From assembly GCF_014483895.1 (NCBI RefSeq), contig NZ_CP059987.1, positions 2,418,001-2,482,000 of the forward strand: a stretch of 64,000 nt of DNA. Direction: 5' to 3'. Below are positions 15,719 to 23,375 of this stretch, in pieces (position 1 is the stretch's first letter; every line of letters begins with the position of its first letter). The notes beneath the pieces are model-generated. The model was not told the DNA's origin and searched no databases. It was given only the letters and a program-made list of their open reading frames with translations. Origin of the DNA: Protaetiibacter sp. SSC-01 (GTDB lineage: Bacteria > Actinomycetota > Actinomycetes > Actinomycetales > Microbacteriaceae). The translations under genes and the position numbers were made by a program.

Positions 15719-16546
15719 ATGCACAACGAGCACCCTCTCGACGGCGACGACGTGGACCCGTTCGCCGTCGCACGCATCGCGGCCGACCAGCTCGCGGAGG
15801 CCACGGGCGTCGAGAAGCACGACATCGCGCTGACCCTCGGCTCCGGTTGGGCGAAGGCCGCCGACCTCCTCGGCGAGACCGTCGCGACCGTGCCCGCCAC
15901 GGAGATCCACGGCTTCAGCGCCCCCGCGCTCACGGGCCACGTCGGCACCCTCCGCAGCATCCTGCTGCCGAACGGCAAGCGCGCCCTCGTGATCGGGGCG
16001 CGCACCCACTTCTACGAGGGGCACGGGGTGCGCCGCGTGGTGCACTCGGTGCGCACGGCCGCCGCCGCGGGCGCCACGACGATGATCCTCACGAACGGCG
16101 CGGGCGGCATCAAGGAGCACTGGACGCCCGGCACCCCCGTGCTCATCAGCGACCACATCAACCTCACGTCCGCGTCGCCGCTCGAGGGCGCGACCTTCAT
16201 CGACCTCACCGACCTGTACTCGCAGCGCCTGCGCGACGTGGCCCGCAGCATCCAGCCCGACCTCGACGAGGGCGTCTACGTGCAGTTCCGCGGACCCCAC
16301 TACGAGACCCCGGCGGAGGTGCAGATGGCGAAGAGGATCGGGGGCCACATCGTCGGGATGTCCACCGCCCTCGAGGCGATCGCCGCCCGCCAGGCGGGCA
16401 TGGAGATCCTCGGGTTCTCGCTCATCACGAACCTCGCCGCCGGCATCTCACCCGAGCCCCTCAGCCATGCCGAGGTACTCCAGGCAGGCAGGGACGCCGA
16501 GCCGGTGATCTCCGAGCTGCTCGCGCGCGTCGTGGCGGCCATCTGA
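15719..16546 (+). CDS. punA: Purine-nucleoside phosphorylase (trimeric type)
   Basis: Phosphorolysis of (deoxy)inosine and guanosine to base plus (deoxy)ribose-1-phosphate. The 275-residue protein follows the trimeric PNP pattern: LTLGSGWAKAADLL phosphate loop, GARTHFYEGH, ILTNGAGGIKEHWTPGTPVLISDHINLT, YVQFRGPHYETPAEVQMAK and GMSTALEAIAARQAG. TAGAGT lies 6 nt before the ATG at 15719, indicating a leaderless mRNA. The stop overlaps the start of the phosphohexomutase gene (TGATG). The salvage genes at 18.4-31.4 kb would feed it nucleosides. Confidence 0.95.
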   Translation: MHNEHPLDGDDVDPFAVARIAADQLAEATGVEKHDIALTLGSGWAKAADLLGETVATVPATEIHGFSAPALTGHVGTLRSILLPNGKRALVIGARTHFYEGHGVRRVVHSVRTAAAAGATTMILTNGAGGIKEHWTPGTPVLISDHINLTSASPLEGATFIDLTDLYSQRLRDVARSIQPDLDEGVYVQFRGPHYETPAEVQMAKRIGGHIVGMSTALEAIAARQAGMEILGFSLITNLAAGISPEPLSHAEVLQAGRDAEPVISELLARVVAAI

Positions 16547-18210
16547 TGGCGACGACCGACCCGGTCGAGGCCGCGCGCGCCTGGGCCGCCCAGGATCCGG
16601 ACGAGGTCACGCGCGCCCAGCTTGAGGCGCTGATAGCCCGCACCGACGCGGGCGACCCGGATGCGCGAGCCGAGCTCGCGGCCCGTTTCGCGGGGCGCCT
16701 GACGTTCGGCACGGCGGGGCTCCGCGGCGAGCTCGGCGCGGGTCCGCTGCGCATGAACCGCGTGCTCGTCTCGCAGGCGGCCGCGGGTCTCGCGGCGTAC
16801 CTCCTCGCACGCGAGGAGAAGCCGAGCGTCGTCATCGGCTACGACGGCCGCCGCAACTCCGACGTCTTCGCGCGCGACACCGCCGAGATCATGGCGGGCA
16901 CGGGCGTGCGCGCCATCCTGCTCCCCCGCCTGCTGCCGACCCCCGTGCTCGCGTTCGCGGTGCGCCACCTCGACACGAGCGCGGGTGTCATGGTGACGGC
17001 GAGCCACAACCCCGCGCCCGATAACGGCTACAAGGTGTACCTCGGCCGCCTCGACCACGGCTCGCAGATCGTGTCGCCCGCCGACGCCGAGATCCAGGCC
17101 GAGATCGTGCGCGCCGCAGAGCGGTCGATCGCCGACCTCCCGCGCTCCGACGCGTACGAGACGGCCGGCGAGGAGCTCGTCGACGAGTACGTGCGCCGCA
17201 CCGCCGAGCTCTCGACCGATGCGCAGCCCCTCAAGGTCGTCTACACGGCCATGCACGGTGTCGGGTGGGAGACCGCGCGCCGCGTGTTCGACGCCGCGGG
17301 CTTCCCCGACGTCGTCTCGGTCGCCGAGCAGCAGGAGCCCGACGCCACCTTCCCGACCGTCGACTTCCCGAACCCCGAGGAGGCGGGCGCGATGGACCTC
17401 GCGTTCGCGGCGGCGGCGGAGCACGGCGCCGACGTCGTCATCGCGAACGACCCCGACGCCGACCGCGTCGCCGTAGGGGTTCCGGATGGCGCGGGCGGTT
17501 GGGAGCGGCTCTCCGGCAACGAGGTGGGCTGGCTGCTCGGCTGGCGCGCCGCCCGCCGAGCCGCCGCGCTCGGCCTCGAGCACGGCACGCTCGCGTGCTC
17601 GCTCGTGAGCTCTCCCGCGCTCGGCGTCGTCGCACGCAAGGAGGGTCTCGACTTCGCCGAGACGCTCACCGGGTTCAAGTGGATCTCGCGCGTCGGCGGC
17701 CTGCTCTACGGCTACGAGGAGGCCCTCGGCTACCTCGTCGACCCCGAGAAGGTGCGCGACAAGGACGGCATCTCCGCCGCCGTCGAGGTGCTCGCCCTGT
17801 TCTCCGAGCTCAAGGCCGCGGGGCAGACCTTCGCCGAGCACCGCGCCGCGTTCGCCGACCGCTTCGGCGCGTTCGCATCCGGCCAGATCTCGGTGCGCGT
17901 CGCCGACCTCGCCCGCATCCCCGAGCTCATGGCTCGGCTGCGCGCCGAGCCTCCGCGCGAGATCGGCGGCATCCGCGTCGAGCAGATCGACGACTTCTCG
18001 GGCGGATTCGCCCAGTTCCCGCCGAGCGAGATCCTGCGCTTCCACCTCGAGGGCGGCTCGCGCGTCATCGTGCGCCCGAGCGGCACGGAGCCGAAGCTCA
18101 AGTGCTACCTCGACACGCGCTCCGACGAGGGCACGGCGGCCGAGCGGCAGGCGGCGGCGGATGCGGCGCTCGCGGCGCTCGACGCGGGCATGCGCGCGCT
18201 GCTCGCCTAG
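16546..18210 (+). CDS. Alpha-D-phosphohexomutase family protein (phosphomannomutase / phosphoglucomutase / possible phosphopentomutase)
   Basis: 554 residues with the four family signatures: FGTAGLRGELGAGPLRMN at the substrate phosphate loop, the phosphoserine motif TASHNPAPDNGYKVY, the metal site NDPDADRVAVGV, and the sugar-specificity and phosphate loops GYEEALGY and RPSGTEPKLKCYL. It corresponds to PmmB next to punA in M. tuberculosis. Direct coupling to PNP suggests it may convert (deoxy)ribose-1-phosphate to the 5-phosphate, as long PGM2-type enzymes can, but phosphomannose or phosphoglucose isomerisation cannot be excluded from sequence alone. ATG overlaps the punA stop. Confidence 0.88.
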   Translation: MATTDPVEAARAWAAQDPDEVTRAQLEALIARTDAGDPDARAELAARFAGRLTFGTAGLRGELGAGPLRMNRVLVSQAAAGLAAYLLAREEKPSVVIGYDGRRNSDVFARDTAEIMAGTGVRAILLPRLLPTPVLAFAVRHLDTSAGVMVTASHNPAPDNGYKVYLGRLDHGSQIVSPADAEIQAEIVRAAERSIADLPRSDAYETAGEELVDEYVRRTAELSTDAQPLKVVYTAMHGVGWETARRVFDAAGFPDVVSVAEQQEPDATFPTVDFPNPEEAGAMDLAFAAAAEHGADVVIANDPDADRVAVGVPDGAGGWERLSGNEVGWLLGWRAARRAAALGLEHGTLACSLVSSPALGVVARKEGLDFAETLTGFKWISRVGGLLYGYEEALGYLVDPEKVRDKDGISAAVEVLALFSELKAAGQTFAEHRAAFADRFGAFASGQISVRVADLARIPELMARLRAEPPREIGGIRVEQIDDFSGGFAQFPPSEILRFHLEGGSRVIVRPSGTEPKLKCYLDTRSDEGTAAERQAAADAALAALDAGMRALLA

Positions 18211-18219
18211 CTGCTCTCC

Positions 18220-18355
18220 CGCTGGTTGAGTAGCCCGCGCAGCGGGCGTATCGAAACCCGACGAACGCATGACGTCGGTGGGGTTTCGATACGCGCCCTC
18301 CGGGCGCTACTCAACCAGCGGAGTGGGGCGCTGCGCGGGCTACTCACCCAGCGGG
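18220..18355. repeat. Cluster of three GGTTGAGTAG-type repeats
   Basis: A forward copy (18220-18259: CCGCTGGTTGAGTAGCCCGC, then GCGTATCGAAACCC) faces an inverted copy (18280-18321: GGGTTTCGATACGCGC, then GCTACTCAACCAGCGG). A third partial inverted unit follows (18328-18355, GGCTACTCACCCAGCGGG). Each unit has its own inner hairpin, and the pair forms a long inverted repeat between the convergent ends of the phosphohexomutase and PTS IIB genes. No gene in this 173-nt gap. Confidence 0.9.
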
Positions 18356-18383
18356 TGTGTGTCGCACCCACGGGGATCGGCGA

Positions 18384-18656
18384 TCACCCCAGCGCGAGCT
18401 CGAGCTTGCGCTGCAGCTCCGCGGTGTCGAAGTAGTTCTCGACGACGATGACGTCGGCGAAGGTGCGTCCGATGGCCTCGACGAACTCCGGGCCCGTGAG
18501 GATGACCTGGGCGTCGTCGAGCTCCGACTCGAGCATCGTGACGTCGATCGCGACGACGCGCGCGTCGACGCCGATGCGCTGCAGGACGCGCTCGGTGTTG
18601 ATCTTGAGGATGCCGCTCGTGCCGATCCCCGCGCCGCACAGGGTCAGGATCTTCAC
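18384..18656 (-). CDS. PTS system EIIB component, ascorbate/galactitol-like family
   Basis: 90-residue phosphocarrier. The N-terminal ILTLCGAGIGTSGILK holds the phosphorylated Cys in the P-loop-like CGAGIGTS characteristic of the UlaB/GatB lineage. It would accept phosphate from the EIIA encoded immediately upstream (4-nt overlap) and normally pass it to a sugar bound by EIIC. No EIIC permease gene is present on either side: downstream is a repeat cluster, upstream is adenosine deaminase. Start ATG at 18656. Confidence 0.88.
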   Translation of the reverse strand: MKILTLCGAGIGTSGILKINTERVLQRIGVDARVVAIDVTMLESELDDAQVILTGPEFVEAIGRTFADVIVVENYFDTAELQRKLELALG

Positions 18657-19114
18657 GACGCCGAGGCCCCCAGGATGGCGCGCACGTCATCCGCTGTCGT
18701 GGCGGCGGCGATGCGCGTGACCGCGTCGGAGTCGTTGAAGATGTTGGCGATCTCGGCGACGAGCTGCAGGTGGCGTGCGCTCGAGGCGCCCGCGAGGGCG
18801 AGCACGACGCACACCGGGTCGTTGTAGGGGTGACCGAAGGGCACGGGCTCGGCGAGGGTGACGATCGCGAGGCCGTCGCGGCGCACGGCGGGGCCGGGGC
18901 GGGCGTGGGCGAGCGCGAGACCGGGGGCGACGACGACGTACGGGCCGTGCTCCTCGATCATGCGCACCATGTCGGTCGCGTAGCCGGCATCCGTCGCTCC
19001 GCTCGCGGCGAGCGCACGCCCGGCGATCTCCACCGACTCGCGCCAGTCCTTCGGGCGCACGCCGAGGACGACGCCCTCGTCGGGGAGCGGGGGGAGCGCG
19101 GGCTGTGAGTCCAT
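18653..19114 (-). CDS. PTS system EIIA component, mannitol/fructose-ascorbate (PtsN/UlaC-like) family
   Basis: 153 residues. The segment YVVVAPGLALAHARPGPAV carries the phosphorylatable His of the EIIA(fru/mtl/asc) fold, and LAEPVPFGHPYNDPVCVVLALAGASSARHLQLVAEIANIF is the conserved core. It is translationally coupled to add (TGATG) upstream and to EIIB downstream, so phosphocarriers and adenosine deaminase are produced from one message. Either it serves a permease encoded elsewhere or it acts as a regulatory phosphorelay; the window does not decide. Confidence 0.88.
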   Translation of the reverse strand: MDSQPALPPLPDEGVVLGVRPKDWRESVEIAGRALAASGATDAGYATDMVRMIEEHGPYVVVAPGLALAHARPGPAVRRDGLAIVTLAEPVPFGHPYNDPVCVVLALAGASSARHLQLVAEIANIFNDSDAVTRIAAATTADDVRAILGASAS

Positions 19115-20235
19115 CAGGCGGCGCCGAACCCCTCCTCGATCATGGCGACCAGCTCGGCGCGGCCCTCGAGCGACAGGAACGCCGCCTCGGCCGCATTGAT
19201 CTGGAACGTCATGAGGTCGTCGAGGTCGTAGCCGAAGGTGTCGACGAGCAGCGCGAGCTCCCGCGTGACGTTCGTGCCGCTCATGAGGCGGTTGTCGGGG
19301 TTGACGGTGACGCGGAAGCCGAGCTGGTAGAGCAGGTCGAACGGATGCGCCGTGAAGTCGTCGCCCCACGCCGCGATCGCGCCCGTCTGCAGGTTCGAGG
19401 TGGGGCTCGTCTCGAGCGCGATGCCGCGGTCCTTGACCCACTGGGCGAGTCGGCCGAGGCTCACGTAGCTGGCCTCGTCGTCCTGCGACTCGATCGTGAT
19501 GTCCTCGGCGATGCGCACACCGTGGCCGAGGCGCAGGGCATGGCCGTCGACGAGCGCGCTGCGGATCGACTCGAGGCCGTCGGCCTCGCCCGCGTGGATG
19601 GTGACGGGGAAGCTCTCGCGCGCGAGCAGGTCGAACGCGTCGGCGAAGCGCGTGGGCGGGAACCCCTTCTCGGGGCCGGCGATGTCGAAACCGACGACGC
19701 CACGGTCGCGGTACTTGAGGGCGAGCTGGGCGATCTCGAGGCCGCGGTCGAGGTGGCGCAGCGAGCACAGCAGCTGGCCGACCCCGATGCGGTGGCCGGC
19801 ATCCGCGGCGTTCTGGATGCCCTGCTCGATGCCCTCGGTGACGGCCTCGACGGTGTCGTCGAGCGTGAGGCCGTTCTGGAGACTCAGCTCCGGCCCCCAG
19901 CGCACCTCACCCCACACGACGCCGTCGGCCGCGAGGTCCTCGACGAACTCGCGCGCGATGCGCGTGAGGTTCTCGCTCGACTGCATGACGGCGTTCGTGA
20001 CGTCGAAGGTCTTCAGGTACTCGACGAGCGAGCCCGAGTCGGCCTTCTCGTGGAACCAGTCGGCGAGCGCGTCGGCATCCGTCGCAGGCAGCTCGTAGCC
20101 GATCTCGTCGGCGAGCTCGATGATGGTCTGCGGCCGCAGGCCGCCGTCGAGGTGGTCGTGGAGCGATACCTTCGGCAGGGTGCGCAGGTCGACTCCGTCG
20201 ACGACGTGGTGGTCTGCGGATGCGGCGTCGCTCAT
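19114..20235 (-). CDS. add: Adenosine deaminase
   Basis: Deaminates (deoxy)adenosine to (deoxy)inosine, which the PNP at 15719 can split. 373 residues with the zinc and catalytic landmarks: KVSLHDHLDGGLRP (metal HxH), VTIHAGEADGLESI, RLGHGVRIAED, and ETSPTSNLQTGA with VTVNPDNRLMSGT near the C-terminus. TACGCT lies 6 nt before the ATG, although GGAGG there also makes a fair Shine-Dalgarno. It heads the add-EIIA-EIIB operon. The equivalent add gene stands before deoA and cdd in M. tuberculosis. Confidence 0.95.
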   Translation of the reverse strand: MSDAASADHHVVDGVDLRTLPKVSLHDHLDGGLRPQTIIELADEIGYELPATDADALADWFHEKADSGSLVEYLKTFDVTNAVMQSSENLTRIAREFVEDLAADGVVWGEVRWGPELSLQNGLTLDDTVEAVTEGIEQGIQNAADAGHRIGVGQLLCSLRHLDRGLEIAQLALKYRDRGVVGFDIAGPEKGFPPTRFADAFDLLARESFPVTIHAGEADGLESIRSALVDGHALRLGHGVRIAEDITIESQDDEASYVSLGRLAQWVKDRGIALETSPTSNLQTGAIAAWGDDFTAHPFDLLYQLGFRVTVNPDNRLMSGTNVTRELALLVDTFGYDLDDLMTFQINAAEAAFLSLEGRAELVAMIEEGFGAA

Positions 20236-20288
20236 GCCTCCAGCGTAGTCGGGCGGAGGCGCCCGATCCTGTGGCGACGCCGAATGGG

Positions 20289-21032
20289 TCAGTCGCCGGA
20301 GCGCGGCGGACGCGACGGATGCAGGCGTGTGGAGATCGCATCCGCCGCCTCGACTGCGAGCACGCGCACGCGCTCGGCGTCGGCCTCGCTGAAGCTCGTC
20401 GTGACGTACGGCACGGTGAGCGCGGCGCGCGCGTGACCCCGCACATCGCGCACCGTCGCGACCATGTCGGCGATGCCGGGCTCGCGCGGGTCGTCGCGCC
20501 GCAGCGAGCCGTCGGATGCGATGCGCGCGACCTCGTCGGGGTCCACCTCGCCGATGAGCGCGGCCCGCAGCTCGGGTTCGGCGCCCGCGACGAGCACGGT
20601 GCCGGTCGCGCTCGCGAGCGGGAACGCGGCGCCGACGCGCACGCGGTAGCCGAAGTCGGCCGGGCTCTCGACCTGGGCGACGACGCGCACCGCTCCCCCG
20701 TCGAGCACGGCGAGGTTGCACGACTGCCGCACCTCGGCGGCGAGGTCGCGCATGACGGGCGTCGCGGCGACCAGCAGACCGCGCAGGGGCGCGTGACGGT
20801 GGGCGAGGTCGAACGCCGCCATCGAGAGGGAGTAGACGCCGGATGCGCGGTCGCGCACGATCCACCCGCGCGCCTCGAGCGTCACGAGCACGCGGAAGAT
20901 CTGGCTCACGCTGCGACCGGTCGCCTCGGCGATCTCGGTCTGCGTGAGGCCGCCCTCGCGGTCGGCGAGCACCTCGAGCACGTCGAGCGCCTTGTCGACG
21001 GCGGGCACGGAGTAGTCGGGCGACTCGGCCAT
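20289..21032 (-). CDS. IclR-family transcriptional regulator
   Basis: 247 residues. The winged helix begins VPAVDKALDVLEVLADREGGLTQTEIAEATGRSVSQIFRVLVTLEARGWI, classic IclR, followed by the effector domain with the CNLAVLDGGAVRVVAQV and FPLASATGTVLVAG segments. It starts 2 nt after the SAH hydrolase stop and so is the second gene of that transcript; add, 54 nt downstream, has its own -10 box. The candidate operator at 22299-22314 in front of this operon and the divergent nucleoside hydrolase gene is the obvious target, which would make it autoregulatory. The effector is unknown, possibly a nucleoside or homocysteine-related metabolite. Confidence 0.92.
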   Translation of the reverse strand: MAESPDYSVPAVDKALDVLEVLADREGGLTQTEIAEATGRSVSQIFRVLVTLEARGWIVRDRASGVYSLSMAAFDLAHRHAPLRGLLVAATPVMRDLAAEVRQSCNLAVLDGGAVRVVAQVESPADFGYRVRVGAAFPLASATGTVLVAGAEPELRAALIGEVDPDEVARIASDGSLRRDDPREPGIADMVATVRDVRGHARAALTVPYVTTSFSEADAERVRVLAVEAADAISTRLHPSRPPRSGD

Positions 21033-21034
21033 CG

Positions 21035-22261
21035 TCAGCGGTCCGCCCCCATGGCGCGCAGCATCCGCCGGGCGATCTCGCGGTCGATGTCGTCGGGCAC
21101 GGGTTGCGCACCGGCAGCGAGCTCGGCCGCGCGGGTCGCGACGCGCTCGAGCGAGAGGGCCTGCAGGAGGAAGCCGAGGTCCATCGACTCGAGGGAGTTG
21201 CCCTTCGGCTCGCGGCCCGCGAGGTTCATCATGCGGCCGTCGGCGAGGAGCACGACGTGGCGGCCGTCCGGCAGCTCGATGCGCTCGATCGCGTCGTCGA
21301 GGCGCGTGACGGATGCGGCGCCCGCCTTGAGCGCGGGCACGTCGATCTCCCAGGGGAAGTGCCCGCAGTTGGCGAGCACCGCGCCGTCGGCGACGCGCGC
21401 GAAGAACGGCTCGGCGAGCACGCCGGGTTGGCCGGTCGCGGTGATGAAGACCTCGCCCCATTCGGCGAGGTCCTCGATCGCGGCGACGCGGAAGCCGTCG
21501 AGAGCGGCCTCGAACGCCTTGAGCTCGTCGACCTCGACGACCGCGACCTTGCCACCGAGCTGACGCAGGTAGTGCGCGACGCCGCGACCGCACCATCCGT
21601 AGCCCGCGACCACGAAACGGCGGCCCGGCACCATGAGGTTCGTGATGCGCATGAAGCTCTCGACGACCGACTGACCGACGGCGTGCTTGTTCTCGCCGAT
21701 CGCCTTGAGCAGCGAATCGTTGATCACGATGACCGGGAACGGGATGCGGCCCGCGAGCTCGCCGCGGAGGCGATCGCCGCCCGAGGTGGTCTCCTCGGTG
21801 CCGCCGAGGATGCGCGCGGTCGTGCCGCGCTCGACGACGCCCGCCGCGAGGTCGGCGCCGTTGTCGAGCAGGATGTCGGGCGCGGCGTCGAGCACGGCGG
21901 CGAGGTTGGCGTGGTGGTCGTCGATGCTGTCGTCACGACGACCGTGGACGGTGAGGCCGATCGCGCGCAGGTGGGCGACGACGTCGTCCTGCGTGGAGCC
22001 GTGATTGCCGGTCGCGACGATCTCGGCCCCGCCAGCGGCGAGCGTCTCGAGCAGCACGGCGGTCTTGGGCTCGAGGTGGAGCGACATGCCGACGCGGTGG
22101 CCGGCGAAGGGGCGCGTCTCGGAGAAGTGCTCGCGCGCGGCGGCGAGGAGCGGCATCCGGGAGCGGATCCACGCGATGCGCGCGGCACCGCGCTTGGCGA
22201 GGGCGACGGCGTCGGCGTCGGCGATGACGGATGCCGTGGTCGCGGGGGCCTGGGGCTGCAT
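21035..22261 (-). CDS. ahcY: Adenosylhomocysteinase, short (archaeal-type) form
   Basis: Hydrolyses S-adenosylhomocysteine (or S-inosylhomocysteine, as described for archaeal relatives) to homocysteine and nucleoside. 408 residues, against about 430-490 in the usual bacterial form. It has MSLHLEPKTAVLLETLAAGGAEI, GNHGSTQDDV, GGTEETTSGGDRL, PVIVINDSLLKAIGENKHAVGQS, the NAD-binding VVAGYGWCGRGVAHYL and NCGHFPWEID. It ends VPDDIDREIARRMLRAMG and lacks the C-terminal YRY extension of bacterial/eukaryotic enzymes. First gene of an operon with an IclR regulator, next to adenosine deaminase, so deamination and SAH breakdown are genetically linked. The specificity split (SAH versus SIH) is not decidable here. 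Confidence 0.85.
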   Translation of the reverse strand: MQPQAPATTASVIADADAVALAKRGAARIAWIRSRMPLLAAAREHFSETRPFAGHRVGMSLHLEPKTAVLLETLAAGGAEIVATGNHGSTQDDVVAHLRAIGLTVHGRRDDSIDDHHANLAAVLDAAPDILLDNGADLAAGVVERGTTARILGGTEETTSGGDRLRGELAGRIPFPVIVINDSLLKAIGENKHAVGQSVVESFMRITNLMVPGRRFVVAGYGWCGRGVAHYLRQLGGKVAVVEVDELKAFEAALDGFRVAAIEDLAEWGEVFITATGQPGVLAEPFFARVADGAVLANCGHFPWEIDVPALKAGAASVTRLDDAIERIELPDGRHVVLLADGRMMNLAGREPKGNSLESMDLGFLLQALSLERVATRAAELAAGAQPVPDDIDREIARRMLRAMGADR

Positions 22262-22298
22262 GCTGACATGCTCGCACAGGTTCCGCCAACGAACAAGA

Positions 22299-22314
22299 TT
22301 TTCATATACGAGAA
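22299..22314. promoter_or_regulatory. Candidate IclR-type operator between ahcY and the nucleoside hydrolase gene
   Basis: TTTTCATATACGAGAA is an imperfect dyad centred on ATA/TAT (6 of 8 positions symmetric), of the A/T-centred kind often bound by IclR proteins. It stands out as A/T-rich in GC-rich DNA and spans the -35 position of the TAGGAT promoter of the nucleoside hydrolase gene. It lies 38 bp upstream of ahcY, whose operon encodes an IclR protein. Confidence 0.5.
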
Positions 22315-22323
22315 CCGCGGATC

Positions 22324-22329
22324 TAGGAT
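22324..22329 (+). promoter_or_regulatory. -10 box of the nucleoside hydrolase gene
   Basis: TAGGAT followed by GGGACC and ATG: 6-nt spacing, so the mRNA should start at or next to the start codon. Confidence 0.6.
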
Positions 22330-22335
22330 GGGACC

Positions 22336-23283
22336 ATGCCCCGACGGATCATCCTCGACTGCGACCCCGGCCACGACGACGCGATCGCGCTCCTGCTCGC
22401 GCACGGCAACCCCGAGATCGAGCTCGCGGCGGTCACGACCGTGGCGGGCAACGCGGGCATCGAGAACGTCACCCGCAACGCGCTCTCGGTGGCGCGCATC
22501 GCGGGCATCACGGGCGTCCCCTTCGCCCGGGGCGCGGGCCGGCCGCTCGTGCGCAGCGTCGAGTTCGCCCCCGACATCCACGGCGACTCGGGCCTCGACG
22601 GTCCCGTGCTGCCCGAGCCCGCGTTCGACGTCGACCCGCGCGGCGCCGTGCAGCTCATCATCGACACGGTCATGGAGTCGGAGCCCGGCACCGTCACGCT
22701 CGTGCCGACGGGCGCCCTCACCAACATCGCGCTCGCCGCGCGCATCGAGCCGCGCATCGTGTCCCGCGTGCGCGAGGTCGTGCTCATGGGCGGCGGCGTG
22801 CACGGCGGCAATTGGAGCCCGACGAGCGAGTTCAACATCGTCATCGACCCCGAGGCCGCGCACATCGTCTTCAACGAGTCGTGGCCCCTCACGATGGTCG
22901 GAATCGACGTGACGCATCGCGCCCTCGCGACGCCCGAGGTGCGGGATCGCATCGCGGCCGTCGGCACGCGACCGGCCGAGTTCGTGGGCGAGCTCCTCGA
23001 CTTCTTCGGCGCCACCTACCTCGAGGCGCAGGGGTTCGCCTCCCCGCCCGTGCACGACCCCGTGGCGATCGCCTACGTCATCGACCCCGCCGTGTTGCAG
23101 GTCGTCAAGGCCCCGCTCGACGTCGAGCTCTCGGGCACGGTCACGCTCGGCATGACCGTGGCCGACCTCCGCCGACCCGCGCCCGCGGACTGCACGACCC
23201 AGGTCGCGCTCGGCATCGACGAGTCCCGCTTCTGGGACCTCGTCGTCGACGCCCTCGAGCGCATCGGCGACCCCGAGGCGTAG
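22336..23283 (+). CDS. Inosine-uridine-type nucleoside hydrolase
   Basis: Ca-dependent cleavage of ribonucleosides into base and ribose. 315 residues opening RRIILDCDPGHDDAIALLLA, the DxDxxxDD metal motif, followed by VTTVAGNAGIENVTRNAL, VTLVPTGALTNIALA, VVLMGGGVHGGNWSPTSEFNIVIDPEAA and PVHDPVAIAYVIDP with the late catalytic His-Asp pair. The ATG is set by the leaderless box. Divergent from the SAH hydrolase-IclR operon with 74 bp between and a shared candidate operator. Downstream lies palindromic repeat copy B. Sub-specificity (purine versus pyrimidine) cannot be told. Confidence 0.95.
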   Translation: MPRRIILDCDPGHDDAIALLLAHGNPEIELAAVTTVAGNAGIENVTRNALSVARIAGITGVPFARGAGRPLVRSVEFAPDIHGDSGLDGPVLPEPAFDVDPRGAVQLIIDTVMESEPGTVTLVPTGALTNIALAARIEPRIVSRVREVVLMGGGVHGGNWSPTSEFNIVIDPEAAHIVFNESWPLTMVGIDVTHRALATPEVRDRIAAVGTRPAEFVGELLDFFGATYLEAQGFASPPVHDPVAIAYVIDPAVLQVVKAPLDVELSGTVTLGMTVADLRRPAPADCTTQVALGIDESRFWDLVVDALERIGDPEA

Positions 23284-23304
23284 CCCGTCCTCCCCACCCC
23301 GCCG

Positions 23305-23374
23305 GTCCGCGAGAGTACATACTTTTCGCCGCGTGGCGCCCGTTTGCGACCCGAAAGTCCGTACTTTCGCGGAC
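23305..23374. repeat. Palindromic repeat, copy B
   Basis: Left arm GTCCGCGAGAGTACATACTT, right arm ending AGTCCGTACTTTCGCGGAC, 70 bp in all. The copy is more diverged inside the core than copies A and D. It follows the nucleoside hydrolase stop by 21 nt and ends 1 nt before the start codon of the nuclease-like gene. Confidence 0.88.
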
Positions 23375-23375
23375 C

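Noticed and set aside
16546-18210. Certain assignment as phosphopentomutase
   Set aside because: The family signatures do not separate phosphopentose from phosphohexose activity; position next to punA is only suggestive.
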